Below are positions 1-12,262 of a stretch of 64,000 nt of DNA, piece by piece; the stretch's first letter is position 1; each line of letters starts with the position of its first letter. The stretch covers positions 682,001 to 746,000 of the forward strand of contig JAJFPB010000004.1 of assembly GCA_020881915.1 (NCBI GenBank), read 5' to 3'. The stretch comes from Paramyrothecium sp. XJ0827. Its lineage: Eukaryota > Ascomycota > Sordariomycetes > Hypocreales > Stachybotryaceae. Position numbers and translations under genes: made by a program. The notes under the pieces were generated by a model. It searched no databases, had not been told where the DNA came from, and was given only the letters and a program-made list of their open reading frames with translations.

Positions 1-3000
1 CGACCTGAGATATCGGCAGAGATGACAAGTCGGCCCGCCTCAGCTACTGTTAGGCGAGTGACTGATACACCACGGTTATGGCGCTGTGAAACGCCTATCT
101 CCATACCGTCATTCCGTGAAAAGACTGATACGGAGCCATCGCTTTTCCCAGCCAAGATCAGATCATCTTCCACGAACGCTACTAAAGGACTGGTGATCTG
201 AGGGGCTAGCTGATTTGAACCCACATGAGAAGTTCCCTGGGCCAGAGGAATGGCTTCGCTGATTGCCTTGTTTTCATTGTCGTTTCTTACAAGTGCTGTA
301 GGTTCCCAAATTTGACACTGGAGACGACCAATGCCAAGGAACCTCCGACCATCGTAATTGAACGCAACTCCTCGTAGGCCGCTGCTAAAGGCTTTGACTT
401 GGTACAAAGGTGTTAAGACCATCTCTCCTGAGTGTCCAAGATCAAATTCGAAGATTTGAATGAATCCCTGGCTGCTGCCCGTAGCTAGCGTGCGCCCATC
501 CCGTGAGCAAGAGAGAGTCACTGCATGTATTCTCGTCTTCTTAAGGTGAAGTTGCAGGGTCAAGGAGTTGTAAATGCAGAGATCGCCTTGCGCATAAGAG
601 ACTATCACAGCGCTTACCTCCGGATTGGGGTTAAAAACAATATCAAGAACACCGTTTGCCTTGGTAGATCCGCACTCCCCAAAGCGATGTAATTCAAGCG
701 GGAACCATAAAGAAACTGGATGACTGCGGTAACCCGCAGCCATGATGAGGTCATCTTCAGTGATCAAGGATGAGAATGCAACACGCTGAGGTGGTTGGGA
801 CGAATTCTCGTCCATTATCCATGAAACAGATTCTAGTTCCCCTGTGTCGAGGTTCCTAATTACTCTTTAGCATTTTCCAATATTTGATCTGCGACTGATA
901 GTCGTACCACTTTCTCAGTAGACTTTCTTGAAGGGCTATGAGAATTTCAGCTGGGTTAAGAAATGTGATTGCAAGCGGTAGCGAGGCAAGAATGGACGTG
1001 TGAAGGCACAACCCGGCCTGTAAATCCCAGACAAAGACTTGTTTCGTTCCACAGCTAACAAGAAGTTGATCGTCTTGGCTGAATTGAAGCAGCCTAACTC
1101 TTTCTGGATGAATGACTTCTCGCACACACTGCAGGGATGATGGATCGTATAGTGTTACGGTGCCATTTGATTGTCCGATGGCGAAGAATGTCGCCCCATG
1201 AGCCAAAGCTGTACATTCACCCTTCTGAAAGTCGATTCGAGCGATACAATCTTCCCAATCTTCGTGTGCTGCATTCTTCACCACGAGTGGCAAAGCTCGT
1301 AGGTCCCTCGAAAAAGTCCTGGAGATAACTGAGCCCGTCGGGCAGAGGGGAGGAATGAGGCAGTGAATAGATGAGGGGCAGGCCAGAAGCTGTGGCCTAA
1401 ACTTGGCAGCAACTCGAATGAGATCTACCACCCAGCTGTCAATGTGTTGGACTTGGGCGTCAGTTGATGACACGTGATTGGTTCTGTGCTTCAAGTATTC
1501 GCGGAGATTGATCGCTGTCCGGGTTACTTCACCTAGCTCTCTCTTTCGAGCGTGGTATTCAATCCAGTAAAAAATATTTTCTGTCTTAAGGAAATCACAT
1601 AAGCATTTTGCCACATCATCTTCCTCTGAGGTGCTGTGGTAAATGTGGTCCGAGAAGAAGTGGCTGGCATAAGGGAGTAGAGCAAGGTCAAGAGGCGCCA
1701 CCATGGTGGCCTTGGCTATCGAAAACCCTCTTACATTCGACCTCTGCGGACCCTTTGCATGTATCTGCAGTACTTCGCTTGTGAGATAACCCAACAGCAA
1801 AGTAGATATTCCACTGTGGGCCTGCATTCCGGTGACAACTAAGTCTGAACTGTTTTCCAACAGGAATCGATGAGCTGTTTCGTGGATGATCTGGACTTTT
1901 CCATTTTTGATCAACAAAAACGAGTTGGCCACAGATGTTAGGAATTGCTTTGACAAGATTCTGTAAAGTCTCGTTGGTGGCTAACTTGATAGCATGCCGT
2001 AGCTCATTGATAGATAAGGCGCGAAACGCAGATGTTACCCAGGTAAGGATAGACCGGGCTAGTCTTATTTTTCGAGGATCCGCTCTGATGGTGTCTAGAA
2101 TTCGGAGGTAAACCGTATGAAGATCAGGAGGAACCTCTCTAAGTGTGGCTTCCATCGCTTCTGTGGTCCACGTGTTTTCAAAGTCATGTAGAACAAGACG
2201 CACCCAAAGAAAAGAACCTTGAGACTTCCTCAGGACCTTTTCATACATTTGATTACGCTCGTCCTCGCTCTCGAATCGATCAAGTTTTCCGAGCTTCGTA
2301 CGCAGGAAAAGACGCATGTCGTCCAATGTGTCATTTTCAGAGATGGTCTGGCAAGTAACTTTCGTTCCCAAGTCCTCAAGACCTCGCCAGATTTCGTCCA
2401 GCCCGCGGCTTGTTGCAAAGATTCGCAGCGTATCGGGAATCGCAGCAAACAGTTTCCGGGTGAATAGCGAATTGAAGTTGACACACTCATCAATTCCGTC
2501 AATGACCCAGGAGTGTTGAGAAATAAATGGTGACTTAAAGATGACGCCTGAGAACAGTTTCCGCCATATTGTAGCCTCGTCCTTTCTATCCCAAATAGTT
2601 TGGTCTTCGAGCAGGCGCAGTACTTCTAGCTTGATTGAATCATCCTTTATAGCCATTTGGTAGGCCAGAGAAAGCAGGCAGTCGCTCAACGTTGATTTCC
2701 CACGTTTGCCGTATTTGAAGAAGAAATAACTGCTGCTGCTTGTTGAATTTGTGAGTAGTTCCGCTATGTGAGAGGCTAGAACAGATTTGCCAGCGGCAGG
2801 CCTTCCAAATAACCACAAGATTTGGGGACTTTCGCCGTGTTCCCAGGAAGTGAAGACGTTCGATTCAGTAAACCAGCAGCATGACCCCGGTTCTTTAAGT
2901 AAATTTAACTCGATCAGGTCATCAGTAAGCGCATCGGTGATGCCCAGGCCTTTCATTAAACGTGCCATTTCATCACCGGAGGTGCCTCCTTTAATCAGGC

Positions 3001-4099
3001 ATGCGGATTGGCCACAAGTGATAGGCGTTTGGGCTTTTTGACTAGCACTTGAAGCTCGAATCGAATCAACCGCAGTGTGCAACGCATTACGTAGTAATCG
3101 ATAGTTGGGATCATCCTTGTTCTCGAATTTGCACAGATGTCGGTGATCCGCATTCATGGCCGCGATTTCTTCATTCGGATAGCCAAGTGTTGCTGATGCC
3201 TTTTCTACGATCAGTTTATCGAGAAACTTAGTTCTTACTGGCCGCGTTTCGTAGAAAGACCATATGCCAAGATTCAGAGCGTAATGGCGGAAGGCATCGT
3301 TTGTCTCGGCCAGCGCATCAGAGCCGAGGAGCAAGTCTTCAAGGAAGGGCTTTTTACCCCAGGTTAAATTCAATATGCTCTTGAGCAGCGGTGCTAGATC
3401 AGCGCCCCTGTGAGGCGTACCCAAGAAGAACATTGAATGGACTCGCTCAGCTATCCCTTTGCAAGTCGGATCTAGACGAGCCAGGATGTATGCTTTTTTG
3501 GCAACACATCCTCCCATGCTATGGCAGACGAATATGATCGGAGACGGAGTCTTTCGTATGCCAGGGTCATTTTTCAGTTCGCTTAACAGAGACTGCGCAA
3601 AATCGTAAATGCGCAAAGGACTATACTGGCGTTCGCGCCAGTCGGCGTTGTATCCAAACACATGGATTCGTGTGGCAGCGAAATCATGGTCAGTTGAAAG
3701 CCATGTTTGTGGCCAGAAGTGGTCAGGGTCTGCTGTAAAAGACCAGGTCTTACGACTGTTGCCACCAAGACCATGGATCAATATGATATCGGCTACCGGA
3801 GGCAATGAGGCCGGCGCATGTACTGTCGTTAGGCCAAGCTTGCCTCGCTTGTCGGGCGTCGTGACGGCGGTCAGCGCCCCATTTGCGGATGCATCGGTTC
3901 TAGGAATAGATGATCGCTCAATACTCGAACGGGAAAGGAAGCCTGTCAATGACTTCTTATGGGCCTGCGATGAGAACACGGATGTCAGCATTAAGACCTG
4001 GGCCTCGAATAGGGATCGTCCAAACAGCTGCCGCCGTTCCAATTGTGAGGGCAAACTGACCGTTTCCATATCAACTTGGGAGAATAGATTTCGCCGCAT
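1..4099 (-). CDS. Hydrolase-NACHT-WD40 NLR-like protein, partial, two apparent frameshifts
   Basis: STAND-class signalling ATPase; relatives act in fungal non-self recognition and cell death. Domains in order: an alpha/beta hydrolase of the DUF676/PGAP1 type (residues about 85-240; HG at 109-110, nucleophile serine 194 in CHSMGG, then FLGTPHRG); a NACHT ATPase (Walker A GRPAAGKS at 432-439, Walker B WVIDGIDE at 531-538); a helical linker; then WD40-type repeats continuing past the left window edge. The frame changes near 1904-1908 (T5 on the plus strand) and again near 866-868 (T3). Dropping one base at each site restores a continuous family-like reading (VDQ into NGKVQ; KML into RVIRNLD), and the downstream frame then stays open to position 1. 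No intron explains these changes. As assembled, the protein stops near 1688. M1 (4099), M11 and M37 (3991) are all possible starts. Pseudogene or assembly error cannot be separated here. Confidence 0.82.
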
Positions 4100-4830
4100 G
4101 AAATGAGTCTAGAACTTTGCTTGGAACGCGCGATAGCCCTTCTGCAGGACCGAAGACTGTGGCAAGGTTAGTTGACAAGTGTGAGCAGGCATTGAGAATG
4201 AGATCTTTCAGTGTGCATTTCACCTTCATGGCAGCACTTGCTGCCTAGTGACACGGGCTTCCTAGCGCTAGTAACGTAGGCGCCAGACCCTCATTTGACC
4301 CGCATACAGAGTACCATGATCGTCATTTGGCCTTGGGCAAGTATGTCATTGTGAAAAAGCAGGTTCGTTGTTGCCTCTACCACACTAGTGCCCTGTCCAA
4401 TCTATGTCTATAAAAGCGCTTACAACAAATTTCGTGATTCAAAATTGAAGCAGTTTCTCTGGCATTGCCATGATGTCCTTTGCCAGGCGCCAAGCATGTT
4501 CAAAAGACTACAAGTGCTGGTGGGCGCAGTCGTCCATTGACAACCGCTGGTTAGGCGCCCAGAGAAGAGCATGGACAGGGATTATAATGCACCCCTTGAG
4601 CCAACAACTCTGGAGCCAACACTGCTAATGATAAAAAGACGTAGGGTGGCGGAACTGGTAGCCTCTTGAGACGCCGAATTTGCTGCAATTTTGTGCAATA
4701 AGGACGACGCCCAGCTGAAGAAATCTTTTATTCCTTCATCGAGTATCCCTCGATAGCCGCTTTGAAGACGGTTCAATACTTTCAAGAACTCTCGCTTCAA
4801 TTTCTTTTTCCGAAAGCCACCACTGCTAGA
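4100..4830. other. Intergenic, divergent promoter between NLR and kinase genes
   Basis: No coding exon is supported here. It should hold the promoters of the minus-strand NLR gene and the plus-strand fructosamine-kinase gene. A TATAAAAG string at 4409-4416 lies about 415 nt before the kinase ATG, too far to assign firmly as its core promoter. Confidence 0.5.
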
Positions 4831-6156
4831 ATGGCATTCACCAGCTTAGTTGAGTCAGGCAGCTTGGTGATGTTAACCAAAGACGGCGGCCAACGTTTAG
4901 ATTCAGCGCAGCTCGACGCAAATGTCTTAGCTGGTGCGTTTATCAGAAATTTTCGAGTTTTATTTACAAGACCCTGGGATGCTGGAGTGAACAGTCTACT
5001 GATGAAATGCAGCCTTATCTGAGGTCAAGAAAGTGCTTGGTGTGACGGACCATGGAATATCACCGTGGGCGAGGACATACCGCATCACCGCTCAACTTAT
5101 CGACGGGAGCGAAGAGCAGTTTTTTATGAAGGTTTGTCTTAAGACATGCTGTCAGCTGCATTCGGTGCTAATATAGGTAGGTCTCCGTAGGCCACCATGG
5201 CCGGGAAGCGCTCAGGGGCGAGTTTATTTCTACGTCCGCAATTCATTCTGCCACCCCTTACTTTTGTCCCAAGCCATTAGCCTGGGGCACATTCGCAAGA
5301 AGCCCAGACACGCATTTCTACGTCTGCAAATTCTATGAATTTTCGGACGGCGTGCCCAACCCACAGTCCTTCTGCGAAAGCCTTGCACAACTCCACAGGA
5401 CCGAGTCCCCTAATGGCAAATTTGGCTTCAGCTGTGTTACTTACAATGGAGATCTACCGCAGGACAACGCTTGGTGCGACAGCTGGGAAGAGTTTTTCAC
5501 CAATGGCTTGCGCAACGTCTTGAAGCTTCGTGAAGAGCGAGGAGGCACTCACGCAAGGCTCAATGAGGTTCTCCCTCGGCTGTTTGATCTGGTGATTCCG
5601 CGCTTGCTGCGACCTCTAGAGAGCGAGGGTGGAACAATTAAACCGTCACTCGTTCACGGAGACCTGTGGTGCGGGAATGCCAGTATTGTAGATGCAAGTT
5701 CAGGCAGAGGCATCGTATATGATCCAGCAAGTTTCTGGGCGCACAACGAATGTACGGTGATTCTATACTTAATGCCGGGATCCCCGCTAACAAAACCATT
5801 GTTACAGATGAGCTGGGCAACTGGAGAGCAGAAAGAAACATGTTTACTCAAGACTACTTCAAAGCATATCACTCTCACATACCAAAGTCAAAACCTACAG
5901 AAGATTTCGAGGACCGTAACGCTCTGTATGCATTGTAAGTCTCAACAGACTACCGCAAGGCTTGTACTGATTTTTTTTTCCGTTTTGTCAGAAAATTCAA
6001 CCTACATGCCGCTACGTTGTTTCCAAATGATGGATCGTTTGTACAGATGTGAGGGTATATACAATCCCCGGTGTTATCTCATGCTCATTGACTCTCAGGG
6101 CAATCGAAGAAATTGAAAGACTTACTGAAAAGTTCTCGACAACTAAAGGGATTTGA
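4831..6156 (+). CDS. Fructosamine/ketosamine-3-kinase family protein
   Basis: Kinase of the FN3K family (aminoglycoside-phosphotransferase fold) that phosphorylates sugar adducts on protein amino groups so that they fall off, a protein-deglycation repair role. Six exons: 4831-4933, 5013-5131, 5181-5751, 5808-5934, 5992-6048, 6099-6156; introns of 79, 49, 56, 57 and 50 nt, all GT...AG and in phase, giving 344 aa. Signature parts are the N-terminal TDHGISPWART stretch, the lysine-bearing FFMK strand, the catalytic HGDLWCGN loop and the metal-binding YDPASFWAHNE motif followed by YELGNWR across an intron. Length fits the family (about 300-345 aa). The start is the in-frame ATG at 4831; a second in-frame ATG at 4870 would give 331 aa. 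Confidence in the family is high, in the exact start moderate. Confidence 0.88.
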
Positions 6157-7238
6157 AACAATGAGAAGGATCAATAACAGTAAATGCAGAAGAGCAGCCA
6201 ACACTTCCCACCCCTAGATCTAATCAGGCAGTCGATGCATGAAGTATGGTATACACGAAACGTGAAATTCAGAAAACAAAGTAAAGTCCTATATTAATGG
6301 AGAATAGAAGAAGTCTTCTGGCGTTCATAGCACTTTCTCGCAAGCGTGATTCGTAGGATTGCCCACACTATACACGTATCGAGTCGATACATGAGGAAGT
6401 CCTTGTCCAAATCAATTAAGCAAAACGTTGTATGGTCTTCTGTTACTGCTCGTGAGGCAGCTCACCCTCAGTCCTCATCCCTATCTGTCGTAAGTCATAA
6501 CTACTTCACTAAACCCCGCCGACGGAGGCTGGCTACCCATATATGAACCCTCCCCAGCACTTGAGGTAACTAAATTGAATCAAGTCTGCAAGCACAAGCT
6601 AACATATTCATCGCATTGCTCCTTGGGACAACCCAATCGAATAGGATCAACCAACGGATATTTTCGAGCCTAGACTCTACGTCAAAGAACATCCTTTCTT
6701 CCTTGAATTAAAAGCGCCAGATGCACATTTATGTCCCAAGTACACTTAACATGGAGCTCCCATTAAGGGCTTGGCTTGTTCAAAGCCAGGATAGCTTCTG
6801 ATACGGTAATAAAACAATTGTCCACGTTGGAGACTGCAAGGTTCCCATAGACCGAGATCTGTTGCTTCTGAGTTGCCTATTTGACCGGGATAACTTGAGG
6901 CTCTCTGTTGACTCCTTAACTATGTATGATTGGCACCTGTACCCTTTCCTCAGCATCAATTCGGTGCGATCCTGTAGCAAGACTTCTCCAAAATATGGTA
7001 AGAGTGAGATGTTTTTATCGACATGAAAATGACTCGATGGCGGCCCCTCATCCATTGAGTGCGTGTAGGAAGGTGCTTCGTGGCAGGAAATTCTTCTAAC
7101 CTTCACTTGTATTCTGAGCCGAACTTTCAAGGTATGACTTGCTTCCCGCGATCGTCGGGACGTTCATTTTCATCACTAAATCCGCACGTAAAGCAAGGAT
7201 GTTTAAAAGATATTTACATTTGCTTCTAGTACATTCAT
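6157..7238. other. Intergenic between convergent genes, no gene seen
   Basis: About 1.1 kb of AT-richer sequence between the 3' ends of the kinase gene (plus) and an SDR gene (minus). The longest open frame (minus, 6780-7130) has no ATG at its head and no family resemblance, so it is not called. Confidence 0.5.
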
Positions 7239-8154
7239 CTATTCCTCGAGGTTCGTAGAGGTGGCAATCTCACGGCACGCGTCAAGGTCGTTCTGGACCC
7301 TCTCAAGCTTGCCGGAAACCCGAGTAACCGCGTCAGGCCCCAGGATCAACCTGGAGATCTTGCCCTTTAGGGCGCCGGCCTTGCCCTCGCCGGAGACGAC
7401 CTCGAAGATGTACTCGACGGCCTTGTTGGGGTCGCCTGCTTGCTTTCCCTTGACGGTCTCGTACCTCTGCAGCGCCTTGTGCGCGACGGTGTCCTTCCAG
7501 TCCTCCGTGACGCCCCTCTCGTTGGTGGCGTTGCCGTGCAGGAAGTTGGTGCGGAAAGCACCGGGCTCGACGAGCAAGACGGAGATGCCGAACTCCGCGA
7601 CCTCCTTGGCGAGTCCGTCGCTCAGGCCCTCCAAGCTGTGCTTGCTGGCCGCATACATGCCGCTGCTGGGGGCGCCATCAATGCCCGCAACGCTGCTGAC
7701 ATTGACGATTGTTCCGGCGCGCCTCTTGCGCATGCCGGGGAGGATAGCCTGGATGGTAAATAGAGGGCCAAAAAGGTTGGTCTGGATCTGTTGCTTGACC
7801 TCTCGCTCGCTATGGAGAGAATTAGAGCAGAGTGTGAAGTAGAAGTTGACAAAGCACCTACGTGAACAATTCCACAGGACCGAGAAGGCAATAACCAGCA
7901 TTGTTGATCAAGTAGTCGACCTGGCCATAAATCGCCTCGGCATCGGCCACCTTCTTGTGAATGCTCTCCTGCGGCTCCGTCAAGTCCAGCTCGATAACGC
8001 TGCCGCCCGCGTCCTCAATTGACATGACGGCCTCGGCGGCGCGGGTCTTGCTGCGGACGGTGCCGACGACCTTGTGGCCGGCCTTGAGGACTCGGAGGGA
8101 CAGCAACAGGCCGAAGCCGTTGGAAGCTCCCGTGATCAGCCAGACTGGAGCCAT
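7239..8154 (-). CDS. Short-chain dehydrogenase/reductase
   Basis: NAD(P)-dependent oxidoreductase of the classical SDR family; the substrate cannot be told from sequence. Exons on the minus strand: 8154-7862 and 7809-7239, with a 52-nt intron 7810-7861, giving 287 aa. It shows the cofactor motif TGASNGFG near the N-terminus, NNAG, the catalytic serine in VNVSSVAG and the YAASK active site (Tyr/Lys). The protein starts at MAPVW, where the conserved beta-strand of the Rossmann fold begins, so the open frame further upstream is leader. A TATA-like GCATAAATAT lies at 8231-8240, about 80 nt before the ATG. It is divergent from an MFS transporter gene, so the two may share regulation. Confidence 0.9.
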
Positions 8155-9029
8155 CGTGTACGATTGAGCAGAGTTGAGTGTATGTTGAGTGGCCAGCAGT
8201 GGATCGGAACCCCTCATTTGGTGTGTCTGGATATTTATGCGCCCGTCTCGGGGGTCGCCATAATCGGGTCCGCAGTGGTCGGCTTCTCTCGGTGATCTCT
8301 TCCCGGCGGACAATTTTGCCTCAAGCAACTCCTCAAACACCACGAAAGGTTTCGTGATCGTGTGAAAGTCAGCTCCCGGAGACACGGTGAGTCAATCCTC
8401 GCCGACGGATCATGCTAACTTGACCATGGGCTAACAAATTGGCTAGTCTAGATGCCCACGATTCTGGCAGCTCGTACGCCAAGACAATGCCATGACCGTG
8501 GTCAGCCCCCGGTGCATTGTCCCGATCACGAAACGAGACTCTCAAATTCGCGATCCTCAGGCAACACAGGTCCTCATGACGAGCACCTGAAGGACTCCAA
8601 CGCCAAGGAGTCATGACTACCTTATAACTCACACGTGCCTGACTCGGCTCCGACCGAAACTTACTGTACCAGGCCTTCGGTCGCATGGAAAGCGAAGCTT
8701 GGGCCCGGCTTATTACCGCGCATGATGCCCTGGGCAAAGTAGGCCAAGCGAACCCTGGCGCCGCTTACTAGCGGGTGTGGAGTTGGATCACCGTAATATA
8801 TGACCCGATAATCGGAGTTTTGACGACTAAAGGGCGTCGAAAAATCCGCCAAGGATTCCTTTAACGCCAATCACTCGACGGCCTGTTCGCAAAAGAAAAG
8901 AAAAATACTAGCTGAACATGCTCGCTTCTCAGAACCGCCAGCCCTTAAAGCCGCCGACTGGACTCTGGCCTCTTCAGGCTCGCATCACTTGATGGAGACT
9001 CAACGCGCTGGAAGACTAACTTGGACAAA
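8155..9029. promoter_or_regulatory. Divergent intergenic promoter, SDR and MFS genes
   Basis: 875-nt region between divergently transcribed SDR (minus) and MFS (plus) genes. The only core-promoter element I can point to is the TATA-like GCATAAATAT (minus strand, 8231-8240) near the SDR start. No coding exon is supported. Confidence 0.4.
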
Positions 9030-10676
9030 ATGAAAGCGCCCGAAGCTGAGCAGCCGGCGTCGGGTTTCGACATCGTCGCCGGCGAGAAGCACGCCAAGGA
9101 AGATGCCTTGCCGCATGATCTATCCACGGATGAGTCGCCGCCGCGGCATTCACAAGACGACGGGGTCACGATCGAGCTGCGACTCGGTCTGGAATCGCTG
9201 CTGCAGGACTTCTCGCTCCCCCGGTATCTGGGAAGCATGAGGGATGGACACGATTATTCAGGCGTCGCCGACCACGATGAACGCGAGCGCCGCAAGTTCC
9301 AGTCGCCATTCTCCTGGTCGATGCCTCGCAAGATCGTCGTCCTGTCTGGCGCCTTCATCGCCGCCATGCTGGCAGCGTATTCGGCCGGAGCGTACGCGCT
9401 GGGCGCATCGTACCTGCGGCCCAAATGGGATCTCACGGACATCCAGTTCAACTGCGGCATCACCATCTTCGTCACGTCCTTCGCCTTCGCGCCCGTCCTC
9501 CTGGCGCCCTTCAGCGAGACCTACGGCCGGTACTGGGTGTTCGTCGGGTCCGGCGTCGTCTTCTTCCTCGGAACCCTGGGGTGCGCGGTCACGGCCAGTT
9601 TCGCGGGCATGCTGGTGTCGCGGCTCGTCGTGGGCGTCGGGGCCTCGGTCTTTGCAACCGTCACGGGAGGCGTTGTGGGCGACCTGTTCCGCAAAGAGGA
9701 TCGCAACACGCCGATGGCCTTGTTCTCCTTTGCCATCTTTGGCGGCACCGGAATCGGGCCCTTGGTCAGCGGAGTGGTCGTCGACCGCTTGGGTTGGCGG
9801 TGGATCTTTTACCTGCAGCTCATTGCCATCGGAGCAACCACACTCTCAACTATTCTTTTCTTCAAAGAAACTCGCAGCAACGTCATCTTACAACGTAAAT
9901 GCGCCGCGCTCAACAAGGCCAACAGCGGGGTCACCGTCTCTGGACGCCGGGTATTCTTCCGTCCCCAGGTAGAGGAGCGCAAGATCAGCCTCGGTGTTAT
10001 TTGGGGCAACTTTGTCTTCCCTCTCAAACTGCTCGTCACCGAATCTGTCGTCTTCTGGTTCTCGGCATGGCTCTCATTTGGATGGTCCATTTTGTACATG
10101 CAGTTCAGCAGCATTAGCATCACATTCAGGACCGTGTACAACTTTGACAACTCCCAAGTGGGCATCGTGTACACTGCCGTCATCGTGGGGGCTTTGGTCG
10201 CTACAGCCCTTGCTATAATTCAAGATCCTCTGGCTCGTCGGTTTTGGCCCAGTCGGATGGCTACCCCTGAAGGCCGTTTAATCCTTCCGTGCCTCCAGTC
10301 CATACTTTTGCCCGCCGGATTGTTTTGGTTTGGCTGGACTGCAAAGCCCAGCGTCTCGTCGGTGTCGCCAACCATTGCCATCGGGGCTTGCACAATGGGC
10401 ATCTTCAGCATTTACCTCGCCGTCTTCAACTATCTTGCTGACATATACGGTCCTTACGCTTCGTCGGCACTTGCTACTCAGAGCATGTGCCGAAACTTGC
10501 TGGCGGGCATTTTCCCTCTTTTTACGAACTCCATGATAAGAAATTTGAACTTCAACGGAACTGGGAGCTTATTGGGTGGTATCAGCTTACTCTTGACGGT
10601 GATTCCATGGATTTTAACAATATATGGCGAGAGGATCAGGGCTCGCAGCCCATTTGCTGGGAAACTAGTCGAATGA
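9030..10676 (+). CDS. MFS transporter, DHA1 drug/polyamine antiporter type
   Basis: Plasma-membrane proton-driven exporter of the major facilitator superfamily; cargo unknown, the family includes drug and polyamine exporters. Single exon, 548 aa. The frame is open from a TTG at 9021, but the first ATG is 9030 (MKAPEAEQ). A hydrophilic acidic N-tail of about 100 residues precedes twelve predicted hydrophobic segments. Family marks include SETYGRYWVF after the second helix, a glycine-rich run at GTGIGPLVSGVVVDRLGWRWIFY (motif C region and the DHA1 GWRWIF signature) and a central cytoplasmic loop. It lies between an SDR and an epoxide hydrolase gene, which would fit export of a modified small molecule, but that link is inference only. 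Confidence 0.9.
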   Translation: MKAPEAEQPASGFDIVAGEKHAKEDALPHDLSTDESPPRHSQDDGVTIELRLGLESLLQDFSLPRYLGSMRDGHDYSGVADHDERERRKFQSPFSWSMPRKIVVLSGAFIAAMLAAYSAGAYALGASYLRPKWDLTDIQFNCGITIFVTSFAFAPVLLAPFSETYGRYWVFVGSGVVFFLGTLGCAVTASFAGMLVSRLVVGVGASVFATVTGGVVGDLFRKEDRNTPMALFSFAIFGGTGIGPLVSGVVVDRLGWRWIFYLQLIAIGATTLSTILFFKETRSNVILQRKCAALNKANSGVTVSGRRVFFRPQVEERKISLGVIWGNFVFPLKLLVTESVVFWFSAWLSFGWSILYMQFSSISITFRTVYNFDNSQVGIVYTAVIVGALVATALAIIQDPLARRFWPSRMATPEGRLILPCLQSILLPAGLFWFGWTAKPSVSSVSPTIAIGACTMGIFSIYLAVFNYLADIYGPYASSALATQSMCRNLLAGIFPLFTNSMIRNLNFNGTGSLLGGISLLLTVIPWILTIYGERIRARSPFAGKLVE

Positions 10677-10909
10677 TAAGATACACTCCATTGCAACTAT
10701 TTACCTCTTGCGATATGTGAACAATCCATCGCACGTTTGTCCTTGATCCGATAGATCAATCTGGGCTCTTGGTTATTCAAAATCATTTTATTCGTACATA
10801 CAATAACTGAGTGGCGTGTTGAAAGCAATCCTCCTGCCAGAAGCTGGCTCCTACAACTCTATCAACACAGGGTCCATGATCTGATGACCTTCCTTGGCGA
10901 TTTTGTCAC

Positions 10910-12262
10910 TTATCGTTTCACGGGGCCAATCTTACGAAACATGGCCTTGACATCGGCAGCCAGGAGTTCCGGTTTCTCCCAAGAGGCAAAATGCCCTCCA
11001 TCCTCATGTCTCTTCTCAAACACCACGGGACCTAGTGTTTTGGCCCAGGCACTAGGCAGGACTATCAAGTCCCTGGGGAATAACGACATCCCTATTGGTA
11101 CGTCATTCCACTTCACGTAGGGGTCTAATGCTGTAAGATTGCGGTCGGGGGCGCCGTGGGAGCGCGACATCTCGTAGTAGACGCGCAAGGTTGCATCGGG
11201 GCCGGCATCACTGAAAGCGTAGATGCTTATCCAGGTCAGGACTTCCTCATCAGTCCATGGATATTCATCTGTCCAGTCTCGAAGCTTCTCGTAAATCCAG
11301 GCGAGAAGTCCGACCGGGCTATCAACTAGCGAGAACCCTGGAGTGTGCGGCGCCGTACCCTGGATGTTACTGTACCCGGACATGTTGTTGAAGTAGTTTT
11401 GGGTGCGCTCTAATCCCGCTTTCTCAGCAGATGTGTACCTGCCTAGCAGATACTGCAAGACCAGGAACGGCGTTGACCAAATAGACGGTTGTTTGGTTAT
11501 GACCATGTTAGTGTGGAGGGCTATGATGTGCTTGGGATAACGCAATGCCATTGCTCGGGTGATGGGAAAGCCCAGGTCGCCTCCTTGAGTGGCTGTATCA
11601 ATGAATAACATTAGCTTCAAAAATGCAGACATTTGGAATAACCAACAATCGAGAGCTGGAAGTTCATTACCATATTTGTCGTAACCCAACTTGAGCATCA
11701 GCTTGTGGCAGGCCTCTGCGTATTGTGGCAGAGCAAAGCCTGCCTTGGAAGTCCGCTGCGAGAAGCCGTAATTTGGTAGCGATGGTGCCACGACATGAAA
11801 TGTTGGCTCATCGCCCTCGCCCGAGGTCAAGAGTGGCAGGATCTTGGTCACCTCGATGAAGCTCCCGGGCCCTTGTTCAACGATCGAGTTAGCCTTGACA
11901 CAGGTTCAGGCAAATCATCGCATCTTAGACTCACAACCATGGCAGAAAAGTAGTGGAATGCTATCTTCTCGTTCACTTTTCTGGTGGATAAAATGGAGTC
12001 GCAGGTTGTCCTCGTGGCCCTCAATTGAGACGGAAGTCTCGAAATGAGGAAGCTTGTTCAGCTTCGCCTCTACTTTGCGCCAGTCAAAGTCATTCTTCCA
12101 TGATTCCACGAGCCGTTTGATGTCGTCAAGTCCGGCCCCGTAGCTCGGGTTGTTTGAGATTTCGGTTTCACCCGGAAAGGTGGCTAGAGCGAGCTTTTTC
12201 TGCAAGAGTTCAATTGCCGAGTCAGGAACGGCAATCTGATACGGTCGGATACCATCAGTCAT
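10910..12262 (-). CDS. Epoxide hydrolase (microsomal/EHN type)
   Basis: Alpha/beta-hydrolase that opens epoxides to diols. Exons on the minus strand: 12262-11935, 11871-11671, 11592-10910 (introns 63 and 78 nt), 403 aa. The N-terminal EHN domain begins at IRPYQIAV. The oxyanion motif HGWPGSF is rebuilt exactly across intron 1. The catalytic nucleophile is the Asp in TQGGDLG, reached across intron 2; the cap-domain tyrosine stretch GYSNIQGT and DSPVGLLAWI follow, and the acid/base residues are in DAGPD and the GGHFASWEKPE histidine. The upstream frame opens with GTG, so the ATG at 12262 is taken. A TATA-like AGTATAAAGA sits at 12335-12344 on the same strand, about 75 nt upstream. Confidence 0.93.

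Noticed and set aside
1890..1960. Intron to explain the first frame change in the left NLR gene
   Set aside because: Family-consensus residues run right up to and directly after the T run, leaving no room for even a 45-nt intron.
6780..7130. Minus-strand open frame of 116 codons
   Set aside because: Begins with TTG, no family resemblance, lies between two gene 3' ends.
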